Notes: generated by a model from the letters alone, not told the origin. 64,000 nt of DNA from an uncultured Nostoc sp. (GCF_937863485.1 NZ_CALMFY010000075.1:1-64000); one strand, 5' to 3'; shown: positions 1-8,513, numbered from the stretch's first letter. Made by a program: numbers and translations.

Positions 1-46
<46 letters not shown>

Positions 47-234
47 GGTTTGTTTCGAGTTTGTGGCTCCGAAAAATTTATTTCTCGGAATCCTAGTTAT
101 AATTTCGACTATTTCTTTGGGAAATCCCAAAGATAAAATCTGTTTGACGAGGATTGGTTATTTCTTAAGCTTTCAAAGTATTATGTTTTTTAGGTTCAGC
201 GCGTCGTTGGCTTCTTTTGCCTTCGCACTTAACT

Positions 235-264
235 AGAGTAGCTAGTCTTTCTCTAGTTTGTCAA
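235..264 (-). promoter_or_regulatory. Probable rRNA operon promoter
   Basis: On the minus strand a perfect -35 hexamer TTGACA (259-264) is followed, after 18 bases, by TACTCT (235-240) as a possible -10. It lies about 190 bases upstream of the 16S gene, where an rrn promoter is expected. The -35 is convincing. The -10 is only a partial match to TATAAT and the spacing is one base longer than ideal. The start site is inferred, not seen. Confidence 0.5.
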
Positions 265-1257
265 GGGGTAAAACAATCTTTTTTTCTAATGGGACAAATT
301 GCTTGACTGGCAGTACTTTCAGGGAAATAGGTTAAGCAGCAGGAGATAAACGGAAATAAGTGGCTCAATCCTGATGTCTTAATGGTGCAAATTGGTAGTT
401 AGTGTCCCCAAAACACCATCTAATTCAGGTTAGGGGATTTAGATCGTGTTTATCTTACAAGACAGGAGTCAGTCTTGCTGGAGCGATTTATCCCGAATCC
501 AAATGGCCAAACTATATCTGACTTTTCACAAGATATGGAAAACAAGAGAGCGAAACCTAACCCCCAGTTCCCAAGCTTTATAGGGTTGGGGGAGGATTCA
601 AAGCCTCTCTACAGTGGGAGAAAGGAATGGAAGTGAGGTTTTCCAGATCAGAGGGGAAAGTTAGAACTATATAAGATAAAAGCATAACCATTGTCGAGCT
701 TGCTGTTTAAGACCCCCATCCTACGGGTGAAGGTGGTACTGAGACTCAAGTACTTGAAAAGGCTCGGTCTATCGCCACCGCTACGAAGATAGGCAGCCGC
801 TCATGGGAAGGTTCGTTACAGTGAGTCTAGCGCTGTAAAGGGATTTCACAATCGATAAAATAGGTAAAGATAGGGATTCTATCAAAATTATCAGGAAGAA
901 ATTTAAATAAGTGGGACAAAGAAAAATTATTGCCATAACTCCAAAAATCTAAGTGCGATCGCCATGATAATTGTCCAATCATATTTTTTAACCAGCTGAT
1001 TTTTGGCTTACATGCTTATAAATCAGGGACTTTTAAAGGATGAAACAGCTTTGGACTTAAAAAGAGGGCACTTTGCTTTTTAAAATCGATAAAAGTATTT
1101 TTGTGTCAATATAAAATCAATAAAATTAGTCAAAAGTAATAATTAAGTTTTAAGATTGGTCGAAACCAGAGAAGTGCGGCAGGTAATATCGTCCATTGAC
1201 TCTAAACAAATGAATTTTTGATAAAAAGCTAAAAACTAAACTAGGCAATAAATACAG
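265..1257. other. Non-coding gap between the rRNA promoter and rsmA
   Basis: No convincing gene on either strand. The part from about 705 to 845 is more GC-rich than its surroundings and can form several short stems, so a small RNA or repeat relic is possible, but I recognise no family. One HIP1-type site lies near 957. The last 200 bases before rsmA are AT-rich. Confidence 0.4.
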
Positions 1258-2106
1258 ATGATCCGACCGCGTAAGGTCTTTGCTCAACATTGGCTCAAAA
1301 GTGAAAAGGCACTCGACGCGATTATTCAAGCAGCAGAGTGTACACAAAGTGATGGCTTTGCCAACGCTAAGGGCGAACGCATCCTGGAAATTGGGCCCGG
1401 AACCGGCATTCTGACTCGTCGTTTATTACCCCTAGTGCAATCTCTGGTTGCAGTTGAAATAGACCGCGACTTATGCGAACTATTGGCAAAGCAACTGGGT
1501 AAGACTGAAAATTTTTTACTGCTGCAAGGCGATTTTCTCACCCTGGATTTACCATCTCATCTAGTAGCCTTTCCCAATTTCCAAAAGCCAAATAAAGTAG
1601 TAGCCAATATTCCTTACAACATTACAGGGCCAATCATCGAGAAACTACTGGGTACGATCGCCAACCCCAATCCCGAACCATTTGACTCAATAGTGTTACT
1701 CGTACAAAAAGAAGTAGCAGAAAGGTTGTATGCTAAACCAGGGTCAAAAGCCTTTGGAGCGTTGAGCGTGCGGGTACAGTATTTGGCTGAGTGTGAGTTA
1801 ATTTGCACCGTTCCAGCGGCCGCATTCCATCCACCGCCAAAAGTTGATTCAGCAGTAGTACGATTATGTCCCCGAAAAATAGAAATAGCAGCACTTGACC
1901 CAAGACGGTTAGAGAATTTTTTAAAGTTGGGGTTTGGTGCCAAGCGCAAAATGTTACGAAATAATTTGCAATCTGTTATTGAACGCGATCGCCTGATCCA
2001 CTTACTGGAACAATTAAAAATAAATCCCCAAGCCAGAGCCGAAGACCTCAGTGTTCAGCAATGGGTAATTCTAGCAAATGAGTTAGGAGTTAAAAGTGAG
2101 GAATGA
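1258..2106 (+). CDS. rsmA: 16S rRNA dimethyladenosine transferase RsmA (KsgA)
   Basis: Dimethylates two adjacent adenosines in the 3'-terminal helix 45 of 16S rRNA during late 30S assembly, using S-adenosylmethionine. The 282-residue length is normal for the family. Visible motifs are the N-terminal F-A-Q-H-W-L segment, the SAM-binding motif EIGPGTG (residues 44-50), the acidic motif VEIDRDL, and the catalytic NIPYNITGP (117-125), which matches the N-x-P-Y signature. The C-terminal helical domain follows. The ATG start is at the expected place for the family. ispE follows after 100 bases on the same strand, so the two may be co-transcribed; this neighbour pair is common in cyanobacteria. Confidence 0.97.
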   Translation: MIRPRKVFAQHWLKSEKALDAIIQAAECTQSDGFANAKGERILEIGPGTGILTRRLLPLVQSLVAVEIDRDLCELLAKQLGKTENFLLLQGDFLTLDLPSHLVAFPNFQKPNKVVANIPYNITGPIIEKLLGTIANPNPEPFDSIVLLVQKEVAERLYAKPGSKAFGALSVRVQYLAECELICTVPAAAFHPPPKVDSAVVRLCPRKIEIAALDPRRLENFLKLGFGAKRKMLRNNLQSVIERDRLIHLLEQLKINPQARAEDLSVQQWVILANELGVKSEE

Positions 2107-2206
2107 GCAGTTAAGAGTGAACATGTAGATGATTGCTTTGATTCAAAACTCAAAATTCACCCATTCCCAACTAGCAACCCATAACTCCTAACTTTTAACT
2201 TTCAAA

Positions 2207-3160
2207 ATGCATTCCTACAGCCTAATTGCCCCTGCCAAAATCAACTTGTATCTGGAAATCATTGGCAATCGTGCTGATGGCTATCATGAGTTAGCCATGA
2301 TACTTCAAAGTATCGGACTTGCAGACCAAATTGATCTGCGTTCCATCAGCATTGACAGCATCCGTGTTCACTGCAACCACCCACAAGTACCAACAGATAA
2401 AAGTAATCTGGCATACCGAGCAGCAGAATTAATGGCAAGGCAATTTCCCGAAGCCTTTGCCAAATATGGGGGTGTTGAGATTACCGTCAATAAGCAGATT
2501 CCTGTAGCTGCTGGGTTGGCTGGGGGTTCGACGAATGCAGCAGCTGTGTTGGTAGGGATAAATTTACTGTGGAAATTGGGATTAACTCAGTCAGAACTAG
2601 AGGAGTTGGGAAGCACACTTGGTTCAGATGTACCATTTTGTGTAGCGGGTGGAACTGCGATCGCAACAGGTAGGGGTGAGCAACTTTCTCCCCTGCCGAG
2701 TTTAGATAATATATATGTAGTATTGGGGAAATACCGCAGTTTGGAAGTTTCCACGGCTTGGGCATACAAAACCTATCGAGAGCAGTTTGGTAATTCTTAT
2801 ATTAGAGATAGCGATAACTTGGTAGCGCGTGCTAATGCAGTTCATTCAGGAACAATAGTAAAAGCTGTCCTGGATAAAGATGTGGGAGGAATTGCCCAAA
2901 AACTGCACAATGATTTAGAGCGTGTGGTATTGCCAGCCTATCCCCAAGTCTTGCAACTGCGAGAAGTATTCGCAAATAAAGAAGGTGTTTTAGGAACAAT
3001 GATGTCTGGTTCTGGACCAACAGTATTTGCTCTTTTTGAGTCTCAACAGCAGGCAGAACTAGTTTTGCTGCAAGTAAGGGAAGCAATTCTTGATCAGGAC
3101 TTAGAATTGTTTGTAACTCGAACAATTACACATGGTATTAAAGTGGCATCGTCTGTTTAA
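2207..3160 (+). CDS. ispE: 4-diphosphocytidyl-2-C-methyl-D-erythritol kinase
   Basis: Phosphorylates 4-diphosphocytidyl-methylerythritol in the MEP pathway, which supplies isoprenoid precursors for carotenoids, phytol and quinones. It is a GHMP-family kinase: the N-terminal PAKINLYL with Lys11, the glycine-rich ATP loop PVAAGLAGGSTNAAA (residues 99-113), catalytic-site GSDVPF with Asp141, and a C-terminal GTMMSGSGPTVFAL motif are all visible. The length of 317 residues is usual. The ATG has no strong Shine-Dalgarno sequence; the 100-base gap after rsmA contains heptamer-like repeats of the kind AACTCCTAACT. Confidence 0.97.
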   Translation: MHSYSLIAPAKINLYLEIIGNRADGYHELAMILQSIGLADQIDLRSISIDSIRVHCNHPQVPTDKSNLAYRAAELMARQFPEAFAKYGGVEITVNKQIPVAAGLAGGSTNAAAVLVGINLLWKLGLTQSELEELGSTLGSDVPFCVAGGTAIATGRGEQLSPLPSLDNIYVVLGKYRSLEVSTAWAYKTYREQFGNSYIRDSDNLVARANAVHSGTIVKAVLDKDVGGIAQKLHNDLERVVLPAYPQVLQLREVFANKEGVLGTMMSGSGPTVFALFESQQQAELVLLQVREAILDQDLELFVTRTITHGIKVASSV

Positions 3161-3245
3161 ATAATTATTTTTCGTTAATGAAGTATAAAGAATAGACAAG
3201 AATTATTCCTAATGACCCAATCCAAAATATAAAATCTAAAATGGT

Positions 3246-3578
3246 ATGAGTGAGCAAAATTTAACACCACAAACGGATACTAAAATACAGTCGGCAACGA
3301 GTCCGTTACGCTGTTTAACTGGGGCAGTGATTTCTGGAGGAATGGGATATGCAGTGTATTCGCTGATGATTGCGATCGCCACAAATTTCGCTACTAAACC
3401 GATCCATTCAATTAATCCATTGGTGGTGAAGATTTCTTCTGCTGTTCGGACTCTGGTTGTTGGTGTAGTTGCTTTAGGAAGCGGGATATTTGGTATAGTA
3501 GCAATTGGTTTGTTGGCTTTGGGTGTGCAATTATTAGTGCAGGAGTTGACCAAGCAAAAAAGTAGTGAAAACCAGTAA
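3246..3578 (+). CDS. Small membrane protein, DUF3082-like
   Basis: A 110-residue protein with a polar N-terminus (about 1-22), a first hydrophobic segment (about 26-46) and a second long one (about 66-98), ending in a charged tail. Two membrane helices are therefore likely, probably in the plasma or thylakoid membrane. The layout resembles the cyanobacterial DUF3082 family, which has no assigned function. It follows ispE by 85 bases on the same strand and may belong to the same transcript. The family name is from memory of the pattern, so treat it as tentative. Confidence 0.75.
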   Translation: MSEQNLTPQTDTKIQSATSPLRCLTGAVISGGMGYAVYSLMIAIATNFATKPIHSINPLVVKISSAVRTLVVGVVALGSGIFGIVAIGLLALGVQLLVQELTKQKSSENQ

Positions 3579-3910
3579 TTTGCTTTTAATCAGCAACCTA
3601 AAGACACAAGTTTTTCTAACGAACCACAATTTTTGAGCAATTGTAGCTTCGCGCTTTTGAAGGCTGAAAAATTTGTTGCTGTTTTCTTCAAGTTTTGAAA
3701 GAAAGCCCGTGGTGCTGACTAAACTGGCGAGAGAAATCACACGTATTTTGATCGCCCAGTGCAATAGCAATCTGTGTATAGTATAACCGTTTGACCTTGA
3801 CAGATTTCAGGTTGACACTTTATAGACTGGCTGATATTCACAAATTTATGCGGAATTGATACCAGCAACACTGAAATTGATAGCAGCAACATCACTTCTA
3901 AGCAAAGTTT
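3579..3910. other. Intergenic gap without recognisable features
   Basis: About 330 AT-rich bases between the DUF3082-like gene and the GerMN lipoprotein gene. A 78-codon open frame exists on the minus strand but has no ribosome binding site and unnatural composition. The sequence just before 3911 contains the near-repeat 'tgataccagcaacactgaaat / tgatagcagcaacat'. No terminator was found. Confidence 0.4.
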
Positions 3911-4516
3911 ATGAACACAACCAAGAGATATTTTTTACCCATTATTTTTATGGCAATGGTTATCAGCCTCAGCAGTTGTAGTTCTAACCCCACAGTTGGT
4001 AATGTTGATAGCGGAACGCCATCCCCTACCCTAACACCGACGAATAGCTTATCGTCTCAGACTCCCAGCCAAATTCCTAGCGTAGCTCAGTTGAGAGAAA
4101 AATCTTCTAATCAAGAATCTCCTAAAGAAGATACGCCTTCCTCACCAACTTCTAAAGCTGCCACTAACAAAACTACCAAAGTCACACTATACACAAGTGA
4201 TACTCAATGCCAAAAACTAATTCCAGAAAAGGTTTCAGTACCAGCCGAGGAACCAGTGAAAAATGTAGTGGGTAAAATCTTAGAAAAACGAGATACAAGC
4301 GACTTTAGCTTGTCTGGGTATCGTGTCAATATCAAAAATGGCATTGCTACAGTTGATTTGCGAATATCTCCTGAGTCAAAGCGGCAAATAACTTCTCTTT
4401 CTAGTTGTGAACAGTTTGCTCTGTTTGGCAGTCTCCGCAAAACCCTAAAGAGTAATGCCCAATGGAATATTAAAGAGGTTCGCTTCACCGAGCGAGGTGA
4501 GGACATTGTTCTTTAA
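3911..4516 (+). CDS. GerMN-domain lipoprotein
   Basis: A 201-residue exported lipoprotein. Residues 1-22 form a signal peptide ending in the lipobox L-S-S-C with Cys23 as the lipidated residue. Residues about 25-90 are a Ser/Thr/Pro-rich linker. The rest (about 91-200) begins with a beta-strand pattern (VTLYTSDTQC) and contains the 'NGIATVDL' core typical of GerMN ('sporulation/spore germination') domains. In cyanobacteria such proteins are not tied to sporulation; a role at the cell envelope is inferred. It stands alone on the plus strand, just before tRNA-Gly. Confidence 0.8.
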   Translation: MNTTKRYFLPIIFMAMVISLSSCSSNPTVGNVDSGTPSPTLTPTNSLSSQTPSQIPSVAQLREKSSNQESPKEDTPSSPTSKAATNKTTKVTLYTSDTQCQKLIPEKVSVPAEEPVKNVVGKILEKRDTSDFSLSGYRVNIKNGIATVDLRISPESKRQITSLSSCEQFALFGSLRKTLKSNAQWNIKEVRFTERGEDIVL

Positions 4517-4686
4517 TTAAATATGGGAGTAAGTGCCGTCATCAGCTAGCTAAAAAATTCCCTAATATGAACAGCCACAGGACTCATACATCAGCAGTTG
4601 CCAAAACAGCGTATGTTCTAGCTAATTGAAAACAGCTGTAAATAATGGTATGATTCATTATAGCCCCAAGTTTATGGCAGCAATTC

Positions 4687-4758
4687 GCGGGTGTAATTCA
4701 GTGGTAGAATCTCACTTTCCCAAGGTGATCGTCGTGGGTTCGAGTCCCATCGCCCGCT
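4687..4758 (+). tRNA. tRNA-Gly (anticodon CCC)
   Basis: A full cloverleaf can be folded. The acceptor stem GCGGGTG pairs with CGCCCGC, the D arm carries AGTGGTA, the anticodon stem TCACT/GGTGA encloses the loop TTCCCAA (anticodon CCC), and the T arm GTGGG-TTCGAGT-CCCAT is standard. The discriminator base is T, as usual for bacterial tRNA-Gly. CCA is not encoded. The gene matters for context because the putative transposon end begins 9 bases after it. Confidence 0.96.
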
Positions 4759-4767
4759 TTAAAATCA

Positions 4768-4831
4768 TGTACATTAACTAATTATTTGTCACTGTTGACA
4801 GGTTAATGTCACTTTTAACAAATTGATGTCA
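4768..4831. mobile_element. Putative terminus of a Tn7-like type V-K CRISPR-associated transposon
   Basis: The sequence opens with TGTACA (4768-4773) and then has three related units: 4774-4791 TTAACTAATTATTTGTCA, 4795-4811 TTGACAGGTTAATGTCA and 4815-4831 TTAACAAATTGATGTCA. They start 20-21 bases apart. This is the pattern of TnsB-binding repeats at the ends of cyanobacterial type V-K CASTs, which begin TGTACA and insert downstream of tRNA genes. GTN motifs in the tRNA gene at 4701-4703 and 4704-4706 end 64 and 61 bases before the terminus, which fits the known 60-66 base spacing. No transposition gene and no opposite end were found here, so this may be a solo relic. Confidence 0.7.
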
Positions 4832-4896
4832 TCATTTAGGCTGATGTTAAGCCACTATAGAATTAGTCTTCGCCCAACTACCAGATGTGCAGGTAA

Positions 4897-5070
4897 TTAT
4901 TTTTGAGCCGTTATCCCAAAGTAGCACAAGATACTGAGCAGGCGATCGCCTGCGGCAACCCATTCGGTGTACGCAAGCGCAAGCGATTTAAGCTTGAACA
5001 TATTCGCAAAGCTTGGCAGTGTTTGCATGAGCAAAACTGGCTAAACATTAAAGAGCAAATAACTTCTTGA
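4897..5070 (+). pseudogene. Unidentified 3' gene fragment
   Basis: An open frame without a start codon, closed upstream by TAA at 4894, encodes about 57 residues that are basic in the middle (GVRKRKRFKLEHIRK) and end QNWLNIKEQITS. The composition looks like real protein, and the end overlaps the 3' end of the convergent reverse transcriptase gene. I do not recognise the family. It is most likely the C-terminal relic of an accessory gene inside the putative transposon end. It could also be a chance open frame. Confidence 0.3.
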
Positions 5071-6568
5071 ATGTTCTCTCAAGAAAATTCCAAATAAAAT
5101 TCCAACATAGAGTTTGCCTTACCTCTGTATGATGTATGGCGTTACTGTCATTTATTGGACTTGGAGAACAATTAAATTTTTCACATGAACAGGCTTTTCG
5201 TTTACGAAGTCTGTAATACTCTTGCTCAAGAGTAATTAATCCTACATTTTTAAAGTCTGATTTTTTCAGACGAAGTTTGTAATTTTTATAAAAGTGTTTG
5301 CTGACTTCTTTCCGAATCCATTTATCCAATTCGCGTATTTGTTGGATGTCTGTAATAACCATAAAAAAGCCCATCCAACTTTTTAGTCTTTCTCCTAGCA
5401 CACCACCGCATACATCACATATTTTCTCACCACGCCCAGTTACTTTTCTATTAATCACATATTTGATAAAAAAGCTAAATCTACGCTCGAAATTTTCACC
5501 AGTTTTATAAGACTGCTCTTTATTAATCTTTTCTATAATTCTTTGCTGAAATCTTAAAATGTTTCCTGGTTTAACTTTGATATGCTCAAGAGTAAATTGA
5601 AAACCAACAAACTCTAGAAAATCCTTAGCTATATCAACATATTTGGTTTTACTTTCATCAGTATGTAATTCCAGCTTTATATCTTGTAATTTTTGAGCCA
5701 CTTCTTGATGTACTATAGAAATTAATTCTTTTTGTTTTAAAAGTATTACAAAATCATCGGCATAACGGACGTATCTTAGAGAACATTTTTTCGATAAATC
5801 ATTGATAACCCAACAATCAAATTCATGTAAATATAAATTTGCTAACATTCCCGAAAGTACACCGCCTTGAGGGATACCCTGAGTTCTTATAATTCTTTGA
5901 TTATTAAAAATAGGCTTATGATGATGAAAAAAACGGTATCCGTATGTTTTGCCACGTTGATTTTTATGTGGAAGTCCACCAGCTTTTATAAACCGTATTA
6001 ATAATTTATTAGTTAGAGTATCTTGACCAAACTTTCTCTCTATAAGTTCAAAAAGATATTCGTGAGACAGCCTATCGAAAAATTTTACTATATCAGCATC
6101 TAAGGCAAATATAAAACCTTGTTTAATATAATGATGAATCAAGCTTGCTGCATAGGGTACAGACTTTCCCTTTCTATATGCACAAGATACTTTATCTAGT
6201 CTATGTGTGGCTTGAAAATCTTTTTCTATTTCTTTGTAAATAGCATCATACAATACTTTTTGGACAATAACATCGCGTATAGTCGCAATCGATAAAACTC
6301 GCTTTCCACCAGATGGCTTAGGAATTTCTATTTCTCGAAAAGTATAAAACTGATATGTACCTTTAAATAATCTATTTGATAGAACCTGACAACGTAAATC
6401 AAGTTCTTTTTTAAAGGTTTGGTAAGAAATACCGTCCACCCCCATCTGAACTTTTGGCTCACCCTGCTGGAAGAAGTCCGTTTTTTGTTGTTCGTAAGCT
6501 TTAAACGCAGCCTTTAGCTTCTCCGGCTGAAAGTATTCAGTGAGTAAATCGTCCAAATTCTTGGACAT
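5048..6568 (-). CDS. Stand-alone group II intron-like reverse transcriptase
   Basis: A 506-residue RNA-directed DNA polymerase. Visible RT features are the N-terminal GVDGISYQTF (residues 43-52), IPKPSGGKR (82-90), the first catalytic Asp in ALDADIVKFFD (155-165), QGIPQGGVLSGMLANLYL (230-247) and YADD (269-272). The PQGG motif and the thumb-like C-terminus place it near group II intron and group II-like enzymes, not retrons or diversity-generating elements. The C-terminal part has CxxC (384-387) and a CxCx4C cluster (460-467), a possible zinc site. I chose the ATG at 6568; a TTG at 6646 would add 26 residues. No intron domain V or maturase/HNH module was seen. Confidence 0.85.
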   Translation of the reverse strand: MSKNLDDLLTEYFQPEKLKAAFKAYEQQKTDFFQQGEPKVQMGVDGISYQTFKKELDLRCQVLSNRLFKGTYQFYTFREIEIPKPSGGKRVLSIATIRDVIVQKVLYDAIYKEIEKDFQATHRLDKVSCAYRKGKSVPYAASLIHHYIKQGFIFALDADIVKFFDRLSHEYLFELIERKFGQDTLTNKLLIRFIKAGGLPHKNQRGKTYGYRFFHHHKPIFNNQRIIRTQGIPQGGVLSGMLANLYLHEFDCWVINDLSKKCSLRYVRYADDFVILLKQKELISIVHQEVAQKLQDIKLELHTDESKTKYVDIAKDFLEFVGFQFTLEHIKVKPGNILRFQQRIIEKINKEQSYKTGENFERRFSFFIKYVINRKVTGRGEKICDVCGGVLGERLKSWMGFFMVITDIQQIRELDKWIRKEVSKHFYKNYKLRLKKSDFKNVGLITLEQEYYRLRKRKACSCEKFNCSPSPINDSNAIHHTEVRQTLCWNFIWNFLERTFKKLFAL

Positions 6569-6654
6569 AGTCTTATTTTGTAGTGATTTAATTATTTGGA
6601 AGTGCTTATTGCTTAGGCGGACAGAGAACGCTAGACACTCCCTCAACCTGTCTC

Positions 6655-6672
6655 CTCTACGATGGTGTAGAG
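6655..6672 (-). repeat. Hairpin upstream of the reverse transcriptase
   Basis: A perfect 6-bp stem, CTCTAC-ACCATC-GTAGAG on the minus strand, with a 6-base loop, lies 87 bases upstream of the RT start codon. It is the kind of structure expected in a non-coding RNA leader, but the stem is short and could be chance. Confidence 0.35.
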
Positions 6673-6789
6673 TATAACCACTACCTATTATTTCTAACAG
6701 GTATAAAGAAACTCCTAGTAAGGTGGATCTTTATTGTTTATTCCATACCTGGATTCTATCACAGTTGGAAAAGCAGCCCCCTTGGGATC

Positions 6790-6809
6790 AAGATGCTTTT
6801 AAGCATCTT
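6790..6809. repeat. 9-bp perfect inverted repeat
   Basis: AAGATGCTT-TT-AAGCATCTT is perfectly self-complementary with a two-base centre. It lies in the gap between the divergent RT gene and the hsdR remnant. It may be a transcription factor site or part of a structured leader on the RT side. It is not followed by a clear T-run, so a terminator role is unlikely. Confidence 0.4.
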
Positions 6810-6983
6810 CCGGCAGGTTCAAAGACCTAACCCAGCATTATTAGACAGCATATCATCAGTTATTAATCTATTGCTTGTAACTGAAATTTTCTATACCAAA
6901 AAAACACAAATTAAGTATTATTACTCGAAAACAGATAGAGTGGATTCATTAAAATCATTCTACAAGACTTGTCAAAATAATTT

Positions 6984-7115
6984 ATGCCCCAAAGAACTCC
7001 TGAGTATATTCATGTAGAACTGCCTACCGTTCAACAACTCACCAGCATGGGTTGGCAGTACATTGAAGGAGATTGGGACAATGCCAAAGTTACCGAATTT
7101 TCAGCAGGTTTTTAA
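6984..7115 (+). pseudogene. hsdR: N-terminal remnant of type I restriction enzyme subunit R
   Basis: The frame encodes 43 residues beginning MPQRTPEYIHVELP and continuing with MGWQYIEGDWDNAKVTE, then a stop. This closely follows the conserved N-terminus of HsdR (M-P-x-R-T-P-E-Y ... GWxYxEGD), the ATP-dependent translocase/endonuclease subunit of type I restriction systems, normally about 800-1100 residues. Only the first 4-5% remains, and no hsdM or hsdS gene is near. The remnant shows that a restriction locus once lay here and was deleted. Confidence 0.75.
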
Positions 7116-7197
7116 GGATTTACGCAGAAACATATACGCACTCGCTAATTGCTTACAGCTAATGGTAAAAAACAATTAGCAATTCGCAATTAGCACT

Positions 7198-7716
7198 ATG
7201 GCAAATTTTCTCCAACCGCCAAGGTTACGCATTGGTGAAGACACTGAAGAAGAACGACGCGCCACTTGGCTAGAACTTTTTTATGATTTGGTTTTTGTAG
7301 TTGCAGTTTCTCAACTCGCCCACAATCTCAACGAGGATATCTCTCTATCAGGATTATTTGGGTTTGTAGTTTTATTTATACCAGTTTGGTGGTCATGGAT
7401 TGGCACTACATTCTACGCCAACCGCTTTGACAGCGATGATGTGGGACATCGGCTGCTGATTGGTATACAAATGCTGACAGCAGCAGCAATGGCTATTAAT
7501 ATCCACCACGGTTTGGGTGAGAGTTCCCCTGGTTTTGCTATTTCCTATACTCTCGGTCGGGTTGTACTGGTAATAGAGTACGTCCGTGCTGGAAGACATA
7601 TCCCCTCCGCACGTCCTTTGACCACTCGCTACGCTATTGGTTTTGCGATCGCAAGTTTGTGCTGGGCAAGTAGTTCAAGACTTCCTCCATTGCGGCCCCA
7701 ATCCCCCGTTGGTTGA
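7198..7716 (+). pseudogene. ltrA: Low-temperature-requirement A protein, C-terminally truncated
   Basis: The first about 160 residues match the LtrA membrane protein family: an N-terminal R-x-T-W-L-E-L-F-Y-D-L-V-F-V-V-A-V-S signature, a WWSW segment and several membrane helices. Normal family members have about 380-400 residues and a dozen helices. Here the reading frame leaves the family after about residue 163 and ends in an unrelated SSRLPPLRPQSPVG tail, so more than half of the protein is missing. No continuation was seen downstream. The function of the family is unknown, and this copy is probably non-functional. Confidence 0.75.
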
Positions 7717-8070
7717 CCCTTAAATATACATCTTCCCTTAGTGTCGAACATGTGTGCGCCACTACGACAGATCCACGCAATTGAAATATAAGGCATTTTG
7801 TGAAATGCATCTATCCTATGGAGGAATTTACCATAAATATAAATAAATATTTATATAGTTTTTTAAAGATAATGTAATCTCAACATTCAAACCCAACGCT
7901 GTAATGCTGATAACCCAACACATTGCCGTCTATCAGAGGTTACAGAACTAAAGGAGGAATGTCAACATTAGGAGATGTACCTTTGGGCAGCGAAGTCAAG
8001 TAGCTGAAATATTTATTAATATTATGAATAGGAAGTGTAAATTCAGCATCAGGAGTCAGAAAAATTCCTA
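7717..8070. other. Intergenic gap, likely deletion scar
   Basis: About 350 AT-rich bases after the broken ltrA gene. No gene, tRNA or clear terminator was recognised. Since ltrA loses homology just before 7716, this stretch probably contains the junction of an old deletion or insertion. Confidence 0.35.
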
Positions 8071-8343
8071 ATGGCAGGTATTTCCGATCAATCACTTAAT
8101 TTCTCACCAACAGAACAGAAGCTCATGAAAGACCAAAAACCATCAAACTCAAAGGAATTCGTCGGAAATCTCAAGAATGGCATTTGGCTGTTTGGACTGT
8201 CATCCTGGGTATTTGGCATTACCGATCGCAGTATTGCTTCATTTGCAGATGGCTATCTATCTGCTTTGGATTTGACGCAACTATTCACAGCGGCTACGTT
8301 CTTTGTGGCATGGCTATTTTTAAAACCGACATCCAGACTTTAA
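8071..8343 (+). CDS. Small hypothetical membrane protein
   Basis: A 90-residue frame with an ATG and an AGGAG 15 bases upstream, a little far. Residues 1-35 are polar; residues about 37-55 (GIWLFGLSSWVFGITDRSI) and 68-83 (DLTQLFTAATFFVAWLF) are hydrophobic. The composition is natural and the pattern suggests one or two membrane segments. I recognise no family. It lies among decayed genes and repeats and may itself be a remnant. An in-frame ATG at residue 25 is an alternative start. Confidence 0.4.
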   Translation: MAGISDQSLNFSPTEQKLMKDQKPSNSKEFVGNLKNGIWLFGLSSWVFGITDRSIASFADGYLSALDLTQLFTAATFFVAWLFLKPTSRL

Positions 8344-8483
8344 GATCGGCGACTGATTGAGTGTCGAGTCACTCTTGACGCTAGTTATGTCAAGATTCGG
8401 AAAGTTATCTAAAGGAGAATACTTTTGATCGCTATAAAGGGTGCGCCACAGAATGTATCGATGCTTTTGCATTCAGAACAATC

Positions 8484-8513
8484 GGGGTAATTCTGTAAAA
8501 TCTCAGAATTACC
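8484..8513. repeat. Dispersed palindromic repeat, copy 1
   Basis: GGTAATTCTG (8486-8495) and CAGAATTACC (8504-8513) form a perfect 10-bp stem around TAAAATCT. A closely related palindrome occurs at 9120-9151. The shared core 'AAAATC.CAGAATTACC' shows they are copies of one small hairpin element. Confidence 0.6.

Noticed and set aside
705-845. GC-richer segment as a known small RNA (SRP RNA, RNase P RNA, 6S RNA)
   Set aside because: None of the conserved motifs of these RNAs is present.
5048-6568. Reverse transcriptase as part of a diversity-generating retroelement or a retron
   Set aside because: The PQGG motif and the group II-like thumb do not fit the G-x-x-x-S-Q motif of DGR enzymes or retron marks, and no template/variable repeat pair was found nearby.
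6793-7017. Open frame of 74 codons on the plus strand before hsdR
   Set aside because: AT-driven composition without family or ribosome binding site; overlaps the start of the better-supported hsdR remnant in another frame.
8355-8405. TTGACGCTAGTTATGTCAA as a possible opposite end of the CAST-like element
   Set aside because: It resembles one TnsB-type unit but has a different internal spacing, is single, and is not followed by TGTACA. A second end needs several units.
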